DNA of 64,000 bases, from contig JASDDO010000026.1 in the NCBI GenBank assembly GCA_030015575.1, forward strand, positions 189,745,739 to 189,809,738, read 5' to 3'. Shown here in pieces: positions 11,082-22,746 of this stretch (within the stretch, counting starts at the first letter, position 1; every line of letters starts with the position of its first letter). This DNA comes from Agapanthus africanus. Taxonomy: Eukaryota; Streptophyta; Magnoliopsida; Asparagales; Amaryllidaceae. Both the position numbers and the translations under genes were made by a program. The notes below the pieces were generated by a model, which saw nothing but the letters and a program-made list of their open reading frames with translations, did no database searches and was not told the DNA's origin.

Positions 11082-12539
11082 TTAATTTTGATCGTCTCGA
11101 GTAAACTTCTTTTATTAAGAGAAGGAGAAAATATAAAGAAAAAGAAAAACTAACTAGCGCACTTTCGTAGGCAACACGATTGCACTTAGCATGTGCAATA
11201 AGCCTTTAAACCTCTAGGTGTCCCTAATAGGAGGAGTGTTGTCTCCTGAGGGTTTTCAGCGGATTACACCCACAAAATCCTATAATAAAAGGAAGACTGT
11301 GAAAGTTACATATAAAGATAAGAATTGTAAAAGAAAGACTTTGAAAATCAGAGTTTCCAACTATACTAGCTTTTCGGCTGTCATGAGCCCTATCTTAATA
11401 GTCATGAAAAGATATTAGAAATAACATCATCTCTCAATAAAACATCATCCTTATTTTTCATTCCTACCTTTCTTTCAAACAATGATCATATACCCCTACA
11501 TGTGTGTAAAGAACATCCTTACACTCGGAGAATTCAATTCAAGCTATCAAACTTTTGTCCATCTACCTCAGTACTTTTTAATCGGTGATTATTTAGATGG
11601 ATTTGCTCACACATTTTCCTTACGACCGTTAATACTTCTTGAGCTACTAACCGACCGATTACTCATGTGCTTGCTTATTAGGCGTAAATAGTATTTTCCT
11701 CGTGTTTCAACACCTAAGGCTTAACAGTGACTCCTAAACCAGTTGGTCTAAGGCACTAGATGATGAAGCACCCTCACTATATTTTTTTATTGCTGCCTTG
11801 GTGATTACAAAACCATTTTATATATTTTCTTCATTTATAATTTGTGTACTTTGGCTTTTAGACAAGAGCATTTCAAGGTATCCTCTATTATCCCGAGTTT
11901 CAAGATGTGTGTAAGTGTGTATAGTAGTGTATCAGTATTCAAATATTTGGCTTCCAAAATAGGAACTATTTTTTTAGACTTATTTTTATCCTCAGATTAG
12001 TGACTTCTTTCATCTTACTAACCATTGGGACAACGGCTCATAACTACTTATTACTAGTTTCGTTTAAGAAAACTTCTAATTTTCTTGGTTTTCTAAAAAT
12101 TTTCCAATCTTTTAAATGTAATTTTTCGCTTTCAAATCTTTTATTATAAAAGATTAAATATTAATTTTTTTCTTATTATATTTTTTTATTTGTTTTGTGC
12201 TTATGCAAAATATGATGCAAAGTGATGCGCAAATAAGCACAAACCTCCTCCAAATTTGTTTACAACAGTGATCTCACTGTTGCCATCTGTTAAATCTCAG
12301 AAACCTGTAAACTTGGGAGGAAAAATTTATTAACGGGGACATGAAATATGATCGTGAAAATATCCCCCAAACTTATTCTTTATTTAAGTAAAAAAAATTA
12401 TATATATATATATTTTTATATGTAAGTACAAGTTGACTCACCTCCATTCTAAAAGATGAGACAATATTATCAAGACATGGAGGTGAGGTAGAGGAAAATC
12501 AATCACTATAAAGCGGCTCCTGTAAAAACAGGAGCTCCT
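11082..12539 (-). other. Ath region between pol and the 3' LTR, no recognisable gene
   Basis: This is about 1.46 kb of AT-rich sequence with only short chance frames. Some Athila elements carry an envelope-like frame here; I see no trace that I can defend. A perfect 8-bp hairpin with an AAAA loop (GCTCCTGT/ACAGGAGC, 12516-12535) lies at the end of pol. Confidence 0.6.
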
Positions 12540-13340
12540 CCGATGGGTCAGTGGAAAAATACGGTTTAAGTCTATGCCCATTCACTTTGAAAATTGAACC
12601 GTTTTTAACATTTTCAAGCTCAACTGTCCCGTGCGGGTATACATACCGTACAACAAATGGTCCTTTTCAGCGAGATCGTAGCTTACCCGCATGAAGATGG
12701 AGACATGAATCGTAAAGAAGGACTTGTAGACTTGTTATAAAAGTTATTCTCAAAATGTTTTTATCGTGAAATACCTTAGTCCGATTCTTTACTATCACAA
12801 CATTATCGTAAGCTTCATCGCGAAGTGCGCTTAGCTTGTTTAATTGCAGCTTCCGAAAGTTACAGGCTTGATTTAAGTCAAAGTTCAGTTCTTTAATGGC
12901 CCACATTGCCTTATGCTCAATCTCGACCGGAAGGTGGCAAGCCTTACCAAACACCAGACGATACGGAGACATACCGAGATCAGTTTTATAAGCAGTACGG
13001 AATGCACAAAGAGCATCTGTCAATTTGGTTGACCAATCTTTCCGGTTTTTAGAAACTATTTTCTCTAAAATTTATTTGATTCATTAGTACGATAAGGAAT
13101 AGCTTCCACCCATTTCGAGACGTAATCAACCGCAAGCAATATGTACAAATTCCCAAAAGAGTTGGGAAAAGGACCTATAAAATCAATACCCCAAACGTCG
13201 AAAATTTCAACCGCCATGATCGGTTGAAGTGGCATCTCATTTCTCCGAGAAATCCTGCCTGTGTGTTGGCACTGTGGACAGATTTTGCAATGATCAAATG
13301 CATCTATGAATAATGTCAGCCAGTAAAAACCGCATTGCAA
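12540..13340 (-). pseudogene. pol: Ath integrase remains
   Basis: The minus strand shows the zinc-binding part (CKICPQCQ), the start of the catalytic core with its first aspartate ([12 protein letters not shown]) and a later core stretch ([35 protein letters not shown]). The last part is typical of Athila and related plant Gypsy integrases. A tail of the KVNGHRLK type ends near 12540. In life the enzyme would insert the cDNA into host chromatin. The region is broken. It follows RNase H and is the last recognisable pol domain. Confidence 0.85.
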
Positions 13341-13385
13341 AACCTTCTCCGCCGTCTTTCGAGGACAAAAATGACCTCCACATAC

Positions 13386-14335
13386 CTAATCATGACAGAA
13401 TGATAGAACGCTCTTGAATTTGTCAATGGGGACACATCTGTGAGTGACCTTGTCAGGACAATACTTAAACAAATAGGGTTCATCCCAATAAAAGTGTTTT
13501 ACTTGGGATAGAAATCGATGTTTGTCTTGTTTCGACCATTCGCGTGGAATAAGTCCTATTGCAAGATAATTCACAATATCCCCGAACCAAGGTTCGGCGG
13601 ATACGTTCAAGAGTTGTTCGTCCGGAAAAGAGTCATTAATTGGCAGGGTCACAGGTGAAGAAGAGATGCGTGAAAGATGGTCGGCTACTATGTTTTCACA
13701 TCCTTTCTTATCTCGAATGACGAGATCAAATTCTTGTAATAGAAGGATCCAACGTATTAACCTACCTTTAGAATCTTTCTTTGATAAAAGATGTTTTATG
13801 GCGGAGTGGTCATTGTACACAACAATTGATGAGCCAATCAAGTAAGGCCTGAATTTTCTAATGCAAATACAACTGCCAAAAGTTATTTTTTGGTGGTTGT
13901 ATAATTAATTTGGATATCATTCAGGGTCTTACTTGCATAATAAATCACATGTGGCATCTTATCAATGTGTTGTCGTAAGAATGCACCTGCAGCAAAATCT
14001 GATGCATCACACATTATCTCAAACGGGTGGTTCCAATCAGGAGATGATAGAATAAGGGCTGTAGTGATGGAATTCTTAAGTGAGTCAAATGCAGCCTCAC
14101 AATCCGAGTCAAAGTGAAAGGTTGTGTCCTTGGCCAAGAGAAGAGTTAAGGGTCTAGCATTTTTGCTAAAATCCTTAATGAATCTACTGTAAAAGCCTGC
14201 ATGGCTAAGAAAAGATAGTATATCTTTGATGCCTTTGGGATGAGGAAGGTTATGAATGACATCTATTTTAGCTTTGTCGACCTTAATGCCTTTCCGTGAA
14301 ATGACATGTCCAAGTACAATTCCTTCTTGGACCAT
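13386..14335 (-). pseudogene. pol: Ath RNase H region remains
   Basis: The first half holds the connection between reverse transcriptase and RNase H (ILGHVISRKGIKVDKAKID-like, then FLSHAGFYSRFIKDFS) and the RNase H start (MCDASDFAAGAFL). The second half gives [20 protein letters not shown], a [12 protein letters not shown] block and [10 protein letters not shown]. These are standard Ty3/Gypsy RNase H landmarks. The enzyme would remove the RNA strand during reverse transcription. The region is part of a broken polyprotein. Confidence 0.87.
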
Positions 14336-14350
14336 GAAATGGCATTTTTC

Positions 14351-14944
14351 TTAATTCAAGGTTAAGTTCTTCTCTTTAGAACGAGTAAAAACCGCGTCAA
14401 GATGAGATATGCAGCCATCAAAAGAATCTCCGAATATAGAGAAATCGTCCATGAAAATCTCCAGAAAATTCTTGAACTTGTCCGAGAATATCCCCATCAT
14501 ACACCGCTGAAATGTAGTGGTAGCATTGCATAACCCAAAGGGCATGTGTCTATAAGCAAAAGTACCGAAAGGATAAGTAAATGTGGTTTTATCTTGATCC
14601 TTTTCGGCAATAGGGACCTGGTTATAGCCAGAGTACCCATCCATAAAATAATAATATTCATGTCCAGTTAAGCGTTCCAACATCTGGTCAATGAAAGGTA
14701 GAGGGAAGTAGTCTTTCCTCGTTGCGGCATTGAGTTTTCTGTAATCAATACATACACGCCACCCAGTTTGAGCGCGTGTCTGGATTAACTCATTTGCCTC
14801 ATTTTTTATGACTGTGATGCCAGATTTCTTAGGGACTACATGAATTGGACTTACCCATTGACTATCAGAGATTGGGTAAATGATACCACTATCAAAGCAT
14901 TTGACGATTTCTTTCTTTACCGCTTCCTGCATGATGGGATTCAA
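14351..14944 (-). pseudogene. pol: Ath reverse transcriptase remains
   Basis: In a 197-codon stretch the landmarks are WVSPIHVVPKKSG, CIDYRKLNAATRKDYFPLPF, the YYFMDGYSGYNQVPI block, FGTFAYRHMPFGLCNATTTFQRCM and the catalytic FMDDFSIFG motif. These define a Ty3/Gypsy reverse transcriptase, and the sequence style is Athila-like. It would copy element RNA to DNA in the virus-like particle. The region is recognisable over almost the whole palm and fingers. Confidence 0.92.
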
Positions 14945-14959
14945 CCGTCTTTGTGGTTC

Positions 14960-15982
14960 TCAGGTTGGCTTGGCTTCATCCATCATATGTATATGATGTT
15001 CAACAATCAAGGGACTAATCCCTTTGATGTCAGCCATTGTCCAACCAAAAGCCTGTCTATTAGATCTCAAGACCGTCAAAAGAGCTTTCTCTAGCTCTAA
15101 GGCTAGAGAAGCTGATATGATCACAGGTAAAGACTCATTCACACCTATATATGCATATTTAAGATGAGAATGTAGCAATTTAAGGTCTAATGTCGGCGGA
15201 GAAACAATAGAAGGTTGGGTAAGAGAATGGTATTCAGTTTCACGAAGAAGCTCGTAGCCTGCAAAGGATACAGACTCGGAAAGTGATGAGTCCAAAGTTT
15301 CAGACTCAGAAGTGGACTCATCAAAAGTGTGCTCACTAAGATGTGCAAGATCAAACATTGATGTGCTAATGTCGTCAAGATTATCAAAGCAAAGTTCATC
15401 AACCTTGCAGCTTTCGGAAGCTATCTCGTGGACAGAACAAACATCAAGAAAGTGAGCGGAGGGTTCAGATGGCTGACTTCCAATCTTGTAAATGTTCAGC
15501 TCAATTGACATCTTTCCGAAGGATAGGGTCATAGAGCCGTTTCGACAATTAATGACAACATTGGAAGTGGCTAGGAAGGGTCGACCAAGAATCACCGGAA
15601 TTTGGTTCCGTGGGTTTGCTACAGGCTGTGTATCAAGAACAATAAAGTCCACAGGGAATATAAATTCCCCGAATTTAATTAACACATTCTCTAGTTCACC
15701 CTTAGGTTTGGTGATTGATCGGTCAGCCATTTGGAGAGTGCAATGAGCAGGTTTCAACTCTCTAATCCCTAACTGCTCGTAAACAGAATATGGAAGCAGG
15801 TTAACACTTGCGCCAAGGTCAAGTAAAGCACGGTTAATGTTTTTACCCCCAATAGAAATCGAGATTGTAGGACAGCCAGGGTCGTTACATTTCTTTTGTA
15901 ATTGTGGGGTAAAAGCAGTGCTAACATTATTTGTCATGAATACCTTTTTAGGCACCTGAGTCTTCCTCTTCCTAGTGCACAA
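14960..15982 (-). pseudogene. pol: Ath protease region remains
   Basis: A 340-codon stretch carries the Athila-type aspartic protease region: CNDPGCPTISISIGG, the active-site block LLDLGASVNLLPYSVYEQLGI, FPVDFIVLDTQP and VILGRPFLAT. A less conserved acidic and serine-rich linker leads to the reverse transcriptase. The protease would cut the Gag-Pol polyprotein. It is one of the longest continuous readings left in Ath. Confidence 0.9.
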
Positions 15983-16051
15983 GTCCTTTAAAATTTTCGC
16001 ATAAGACGGGACTTGTTGTATAACATCTAGGAGAGGGATGTTGATGTTAAC

Positions 16052-17970
16052 CTATTTAAACATTTCCATAATCTTCTCCATATGTGGACTCGATTTGTTT
16101 CCGTTTAACCGAATCGGATAAGGTGCTTTAGCAATAATAGCTGGGTCCGACACTGGAGAAGGTGGTGTGTGTAGAATAGATCCCAGAATAGGAGTGGGGA
16201 TCATCTTTGGTGGACTAGAAGAAGTGTGCTGAGGGTTCGAGCCTTGAGGAAAACGAAGAATAGGCTCACAAGAAGATGGTGGTGTCGAAGAACAAAGGTC
16301 AGAAGTGGAAGTGGAAGTAGAAGTGGAAGGGAAAGTGGACGTGAAAGCCGGGGTGTTATTGATAGATTCATCATTATTATCATTCTCTTCAATGACTTGA
16401 TTATTCAGCACTCTTCTGGATCTCAACATTGTAATGGCATTCACATTGTAGTGTTGTGAATGTCCAGGATTCGGTAGGGGTTGAGATGGATGTTTCCCTT
16501 TCTCTCTAGCACTCATTTCAGCATTCAATCATGCAATTTGTGCTTCCATCAATTTAATACTCTCACCTTGGAAGGCGGAGTTTTTATTTATATCATTGAT
16601 AGAAGTTCTTATATCAGCTGACACTTGGATGGATTGTTTCATAAATATTTCCAAGGTTCGTTCAAGTGAAGAAGAGTTATCGGTACCGGTCAATTGCAAA
16701 GAATTATTATACGGTGCAGAAGTGTTGACCGGATTTTGAAAATTTTGTGATTGATAGGGGTGCTGACTCAATTGTAGTGGTTGATGTTGTTGTGGAAGGA
16801 CCCTTTGAAAGTTTTTTTGGTTTGGAACCGTGTTTTGAGTTTGGTGTTGGTTCCAAGCAAAGTTAGGGTGACCCTGATTATAATTGGAAGAATAAGGATC
16901 GTTTCTAGGTTTTTGCTGAAAAGCAGCATTGGTGTGCTCTTGACCTTGAAACGGAGAATTCAAAGGATATTCTTCTGTCATATGTGATGGATCAGAACAG
17001 CATCCACAGACAGTTTTGGGGAGTGTCAATTGATTTAAGGAGACTAATAAAAATTTGTGTTCTATGGCTTCAAGCTTCTTTTGCATTGCTGCCATTTCAG
17101 CTTTGACTGCTATGGAAACATCCAGTTGATGGATACCATCCCTAGACGATGATTGACTTACACTCTCCAATTGCAAAGTTTTTTCAGCAAAATCTTCTAA
17201 AAATTTCCAAGCATCACCATCGTCTTTAGACATGAAGTTGCCTTGACACATGGATTCAAGCACCTATTTTGTTGTAGGATTAATGCCCTCATATATGATT
17301 CTGCATAGATCCCATCGATGGATTCCGTGATGAGGACATTGAACTAACAGATCCTTGAAGCGTTCAAAACACTTCGAAAATGGTTCATTGGGAAGCTGGG
17401 TAAATTGATTTATTTCGCTACGGACTCGAGCGGTCCTATGATTGGGATAGAATTTCTTAAGAAAATCTATGACGAATTCATCCCAGATTGAAATAGAATG
17501 TGCAGCTGTGTTATAAAGCCACTTCTCGGCTAAATCGCACAAAGTGAATGGGAGAAGACGTAGACGCATAGCATCCACAGAAAGCTGTGAAGTACCCATC
17601 ATAGCATATACGTTTTCAAATTTGGTAATAAAAACATATGCATCTTCAGACTCGATACCGTGAAATTTGGGTAAAAGATTGATGTATTAAGGTTTGATTT
17701 CGAAATTGTCCCCGTTGGCTGGTGGAATGCAAAGACAGGTAGAAAGAGGACCTTGAATAGGGTAGAATCTCTCTTGGAGAGAGATGCGGGGTGGGGTCTG
17801 CGCACCTGCGGGCGGTGGCAAAGTGGTGTTAAAGAAGTTCGATGGAGATTCGTCCATCGAATGAGTGTGGTATTGGGTGAAGAAAAAGAAGATGTAGAAT
17901 TACCGACTTCGGAGTCGATAGGAGAAACGCAGATAAGACGGGCACTAGAATCCCGTGTCCATCCGAGCAT
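16052..17970 (-). pseudogene. gag: Ath gag remains
   Basis: The recognisable centre (about 17264-17602) is the plant retrotransposon gag block: MRLRLLPFTLCDLAEKWLY, FVIDFLKKFYPNHRTA and FERFKDLLVQCPHHG. Downstream comes a glutamine- and asparagine-rich stretch with a CGCCSDPSHM knuckle-like piece, then a proline- and serine-rich tail (16052-16528). Gag would build the virus-like particle and bind the RNA. The amino end near 17970 is poorly conserved. CopA was inserted 116 bp upstream of it. The gag is broken. Confidence 0.85.
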
Positions 17971-18085
17971 GCACTAAACGGTTCAGTACAAGTGGCAGCG
18001 TTGTGATAATTAGAGAAAAGTGGATTTGGTGTTTGTTTTGAAAATGACGGATTTTGGAAAATCAAATCACAAAAAATGCACAAGC

Positions 18086-20328
18086 TGTTGGAGATAGTGC
18101 CCTCAGAGTCAATTATTAGGTCACAGGTACGTGATTGCAATGATTGATGGAGGACCTATCCCGGTAGGACAGTCTTACTCGAGATGATAGTATGCTATCT
18201 GGTTTACCTTTATCATCGTGTACTGTTTTAGGTGACCTGACACGTCGCTATTACACGTTGATAGAGCCCCTAGGATTCTTGCTTGACCACCAGCAGTATG
18301 AGGGCGATCATATACGTGGGAGCTGGCAGTCTATAAGCATATCCTTAAAAGGTCCCTAGTCGTGAGAGTTTCGAGACAGGGCATCGATTCTCCATAGTAG
18401 ACTAGTGTATACAGTCGAGACCCCGACGAGGGGCGGTGGCCGGTCTCACAAGCCACTGGTGTCAGTTGGATCACCTAAGATGTATACAGGTGCTCATTGG
18501 GTTATGAGTACACCGGACAGGACTCGCCGGGAACATGCTAGTTGGTCATATACCAGAAGTCAGATGGCAGTTCCCTGGTGACATGTGTGCAGGTTAGTTC
18601 ATCGACCTGGGGATCGTCATTTGTCTCGTGTGAGTTCCCACTGTACTTTGATTACTACCCTACCACGGCTCAAAGGAGTCGTGCAAACAGGTTTTAGTTG
18701 GGTACAGTCCCGAGCCACATGGAGGCAGTGAGCGTATCTTCAGGGGTTCGTCTCTCCCGGTATTGGGGGTGAGGTCGTTCTGTGTCTAGGAGAGCCATTA
18801 CACGAAGCCCTCGGCCGAGGCAAGGAGATTTACTGGTAGGTATTCCAGTAGTATCTCAGGGTGTTCCGGGCTACACTCCGACACGACTTGTACCGCTTTT
18901 GGGGGTCTGACTTTTACCAACCCCCTAGGCCCGCCATGCGATGCTCATAGACGAACGGACCGGACTGTACGGATATTGTCACTGACAGGCTCAGTAGGGA
19001 GTCAGGCTGAGTTCGCTCACAGACGTCCCTTTTGGTCAATACCTGGTAGCCCGTTATGTATTGGCTTATACCTCTAACGTGCTAGTGGTTAAATCCACAA
19101 CCAAGGTGTTGATGAGTCTTTAGAGTCCCCCATATTCTGTTACTCAGCTTTCGGGCGAAAGGTTGTAGAGGCCGTATGGAGATATGGCAGGGTCCGATCA
19201 GATACGTGCGGTATTGCACGGATCAGGATCGGACAGTTTGTACTATAGGCCGTATGGTAATATGGCAGGGTTCGATCAGATACGTGCGGTATTGCACGGA
19301 TCAGGATCGAACAGATTTTACTAGCCGGCTTTGGTTTAAGCCGGATCCTAGTTTAGTACAGTGTAGATTTTGTCTCATTGCATTTGTATTTCGGTCGAAA
19401 TACAGATGCGGGTGTGTATGCACAGTATCGGGGTTTTTCTGTAATTTATTACGGGACCAGTTTTCTGGAGTTGCCAGTTTGCTTTCCGTTTCGGCCGATT
19501 TCCATTGTTCCGTTCATTGGCCGAAGTTTGGTGGAGGAGGGCTTATTTGCATTGTTGCAAATAAGCAATTGTGGAGGGGGTCTTTGCATATTTCCTTGTA
19601 TCATGATGGCTCACCATACCTTGACCTTGCTTGACTTTTTGACTTCATCATGGTTGCACCTTACCTTGACTTCTTGACTTTGTTTTCATGATTTCTTGAC
19701 TTTGGTTGTGATGATGGGAGAGGAGATGGTTGTTGTGTGTTGGACTTTCCAAGCCATCATTTTCTTTGCATTATTGATCAAGCCATTCTCTCGCTCTCTC
19801 AAAACACAAAAATTAGGGTGGCTGGCCATTCCTTTTTTTGAGAGGGGATTTGATTTCATGAGGTGGGATTTTTGTATCTTGAGTTTTGAAAAAAATCCCT
19901 ACAACTCCCTCTCCAAAAGTTCACTTCAATTCCTCCACCAAAAAATGGCACCTCCATAAACCCCAAAGTGAGACTTGAGGACTACATATTCTACAGCGAA
20001 CCTTGGGCACGTCGAGTAGCCGGCTTCGTGCCCGAGTTGCCTCGGCATTGAGGTGGGAGCCCGTAAAAGAAGTAGGCGATGTGGTGCACTTCCGGCGTCG
20101 AGGTGGAGACCGGAGCTTCCGCAGGAGATCGGGACGATGACGAGAAGACCGGAGGACTTGGATCGTCGGTATATCTCTTTCCCATCCTTTTGTTAGCTAG
20201 GACTAGTTAGTGGTTCGATCCGGGTATTAGTGCGCGGCGGTTTACCAGTTCAAGTAAAAATTTAAGTTTATCACCGCTTCCGCATTTGGCCGTCGGATTG
20301 ACGGCCGGGGCGCCGCCGTGCACTTACA
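18086..20328 (+). repeat. CopA 5' LTR
   Basis: It is 2243 bp, from TGTTGGAGATAG to CACTTACA. A CTATAAGC box near 18327 is a weak TATA candidate and is also kept in CopH. A string of hairpins occupies 19169-19566. The 152-codon open frame at 19176-19634, repeated at 27149 in the other LTR, lies across those hairpins and has no domain. Confidence 0.95.
19169..19566 (+). repeat. String of at least five hairpins in the CopA 5' LTR
   Basis: Two tandem 78-bp units start at 19169 and 19247. Unit 1 pairs GTCCGATC with GATCGGAC; unit 2 pairs GTTCGATC with GATCGAAC, a compensatory change. Both have an inner CGTGC/GCACG stem. A third hairpin (about 19318-19352) has ACTAG/CTAGT around CCGGCTT/AAGCCGG. 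A fourth (19380-19409) pairs GCATTTGTATTTCG with CGAAATACAGATGC with one mismatch. A fifth (19541-19566) is a perfect 11-bp stem GCTTATTTGCA/TGCAAATAAGC. The same string occurs in the 3' LTR at 27142-27539. Confidence 0.85.
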
Positions 20329-20329
20329 G

Positions 20330-20342
20330 TGGTATCAAAGCC
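20330..20342 (+). other. CopA primer binding site (initiator tRNA-Met)
   Basis: TGGTATCAAAGCC lies one base inside the 5' LTR end and matches the usual Copia primer site with one difference. Confidence 0.9.
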
Positions 20343-20542
20343 TCGCTATTAACTTAGTCTAGCTTTCCTTAATGTGTTTTGCGTTTCCGATCGACCAAAA
20401 TTCCAAAATCTACATTTTTACTTGCATCAGTTTTCTGTTGAATTTTTTTGGTGTCGAAAATTTTTTCAGGTTACAGAAAAGTGATTTACTGGAAAATCTA
20501 AGAGTTCTGTGAAAATTCGATGCACTAAGTCCACTGTTGGAG

Positions 20543-20584
20543 CGCGGATCCGCGGCCAAACACCCCTTTGGGCCGCGGATCCGC
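20543..20584. repeat. GC-rich dyad pair in the CopA leader
   Basis: CGCGGATCCGCG (20543-20554) and GCGGATCCGC (20575-20584), each in a longer GC-rich context, lie about 210 bp downstream of the primer site with centres 31 bp apart. Confidence 0.75.
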
Positions 20585-21759
20585 CGCACACTGTTGGGTT
20601 CCCTGCACCAAATTTCTACAGTTCCTTTCTGGGGTTAAAATTGGGGTTTTGGAATATTAATATTGGGCCCAGAATTTCCTGATCTGCTACAGTAATGCTT
20701 GGGGGCCCACTTGTTAAAATTTGATTGATCGGATATTTTAAACACATTATTTCACAGTATTTACATTATATCTGCGACCGTGAATGTCACTTGATCGGTA
20801 AATCCGGTCTAACTACTATAGCCCGGTTAGACGGATTTGCGAACGTGACTTTCACGTTGATGTTCTGTTCTTGCTGTGATGTTGCGGATCGGTCGTGGGG
20901 GATAGCCTGGATGCAATGCTAGTACAGTTGTGGTTGTATTATGTACATTTGATATTGCGGGGCGAGCGTCCGACATGTGGACTGCCGTCACTGCCTGTTT
21001 GTATTATTATTTTGGGGCACGACCTGGTTGCGGTCGATGTACCCGTTGTATGTATATTTTACTTTCTGTACTAGGATTGCCCCGCGGAGGGGTGCACGGA
21101 TAGCCGGGTTCTAGAGGGCAACAAGCCCGCATCTCATGGCATTGGGACGGAGGGGGCTTCACTCTAGGATTGGCGGGCTATTCGCCGCACACGTAGGGGG
21201 TACAGGTTGACCCAGGAGGGGTGCCCAAGTTACCGGATTCCGTAAAGTGCTGGGTGGTCCATTCACGGCGCTGAAGGGGGCTGCCTCGCTTCAGGTTTTG
21301 GCGGGTGACTTGCCGCGCCCGTAGGGGTCTAGGATTTCATTGCACAGGCTATCCACACGACCAGGGGAACGTCGGGTTTCAGCGGCTCTGTGAAACCCGG
21401 GGATCCTAGATATCTGTATTGTTTCTGTGATGCTGTACATTTCTGTGATGTTGCATTTTATTCATGCCTTGAGCGAATATAATATATTGGTATATATATT
21501 AGTAGATGTTGTATATGTTTTACATCCGCGCTAGTCCAGTCCCCGCTCTGTCGTTAGTTAGCTAACCTAACGGGTAATGACGGGACCCAGTGGCGAATGC
21601 GGATGGCATATACGTACATCAGTATATTTTCGTTCTTTTTGGTGTGATCAATTGATGGGACTGCATTGATTCGGATCAATGCGAGTTAAAAACAAACATA
21701 ATCTGATGTTGTTGGAACACTTTTCAAAAAGCTGTTATTGCAAGGACGTTCACTTTTGT

Positions 21760-21985
21760 TTTGCATCGTGATATTCAGTTGGAATATCCTGCTCCTCAGT
21801 CGACGAGGCAAGGGCCGAGATCCCTTCACCAGGAGTGACCCCTTGGACAAAAAAGTTTGCGTCAGGGCAATAACTTCACTATAGCCGATTACTTTTGCTT
21901 TGCATCGTGGTATTCAGTTGGAATATCCTGCACCTCATTCTACGGGGAAAGAGCCGAGATCCCTTCACCGGGAGTGACCTCTTTA
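21760..21985 (+). repeat. Duplicated leader block with a shared peptide, CopA
   Basis: Two copies (about 21765-21845 and 21885-21985) carry GCATCGTG, TATTCAGTTGGAATATCCTG and GAGATCCCTTCACC. One reading frame of the second copy gives GERAEIPSPGVTSLA. CopF has the same duplicated block (49880-50140, minus strand), reading GERAEIPSPGVTTLA and KERAEIPSPGVTSLA. The block may be a gag-leader peptide or a cis RNA element. Confidence 0.6.
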
Positions 21986-22124
21986 GCAACGGTTTTCGTC
22001 ACTATATTTTTAAAAGCTATCCGTTCCTTCAACGATATCAAGTTCTTTACGTTAATGGTTTTCGCCAGAAACCATTCGTAGCCCTCCGTCGTTTCATGTG
22101 GATAGTTAATAGTATTCAAGCTGT

Positions 22125-22323
22125 GTTTGTTGGCCATAGTCAAGGCACAGTGTTTGGTAGCTATTGGGTGTTCATATGCTGCATAGATAGATGCGTTGGT
22201 TTGGGACAGTCGTATAGCCTTGTTGGCCCTAGTCAAGGGCTTGTACGGGTGGGTTCAAATCAACCTGGATAATGACGGGTAGAACTTGACATGTGACTTA
22301 TGATTTGTTGGCCTTAGTCAAGG
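22125..22323 (+). repeat. Three spaced TTGTTGGCC...AGTCAAGG motifs in CopA
   Basis: Copies start at about 22126, 22220 and 22305 (spacing 93 and 85). CopF has three counterparts on the minus strand at about 49750, 49657 and 49576 (spacing 93 and 81), reading TTGACTATGTTAAGG. Confidence 0.65.
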
Positions 22324-22746
22324 TCATAAGAGCATGGGGCAAAAATCACATCGGGAGTTTCAAAAGAACTGAAACTTGCTAGATATGCGCATACCTTCTG
22401 GAGTGTGATGACGTGAGCGGATTCCGTCACGTTATCATGCGGTGATAGATGGATCCCGATTCCCACTGATGAGTTGGTTTACTCCTCGGGTGACCCCGAC
22501 TAATTCTTCTTTCAGGTTTGGAGGAGAATTTGAGGTACAGTGGGAGGTTTTCAGATTAGATAAATTGGTAACCATTCTGATCTAGGTTAGAGTGCACGCT
22601 GAGTGTTTCTTTTCTCTCTCTCTGGCAGCGACCATTTGACCCGACCCTAAGACTATGACTCAGTGACCAAGTTGACCGAACCTTCTTAACACTGGCTTTT
22701 GGATTGTCAGAGTTGCAAACCTCATTGCCACTCCTACTTTTACCCT

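Larger units (their letters stand above)
20600..22480 (+). other. CopA long leader, related to the CopF leader
   Basis: No gag can be recognised. The stretch includes a G-rich block in two tandem copies of about 130 bp (21078-21212 and 21213-21345), each with a GGAGGGGTGC start and a TTGCCGC...CGTAGGGG end; CopF has one related copy near 50500-50690 on the other strand. A block around 21475-21620 (GTCGTTAGTTAGCTAACCTAACGG) matches CopF 50250-50400. Two copies of a GAGATCCCTTCACC block (21760-21985) and three copies of a TTGTTGGCC motif (22125-22323) also match CopF. A conserved long leader suggests packaging or translation control; that is inference. Confidence 0.7.

Noticed and set aside
11082-12539. 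Possible envelope-like gene of Ath
   Set aside because: The position is right for Athila, but only frames of 60-70 codons are present and none has a signal peptide or membrane pattern I would defend.
14840-15746. Plus-strand frames over the Ath protease and reverse transcriptase
   Set aside because: They are opposite-strand shadows; the domain motifs read clearly on the minus strand.
19176-19634. 152-codon and 99-codon frames in the CopA LTRs (also 27149-27607)
   Set aside because: The LTRs are too young for an open frame to mean anything, and the frames run through the hairpin string.
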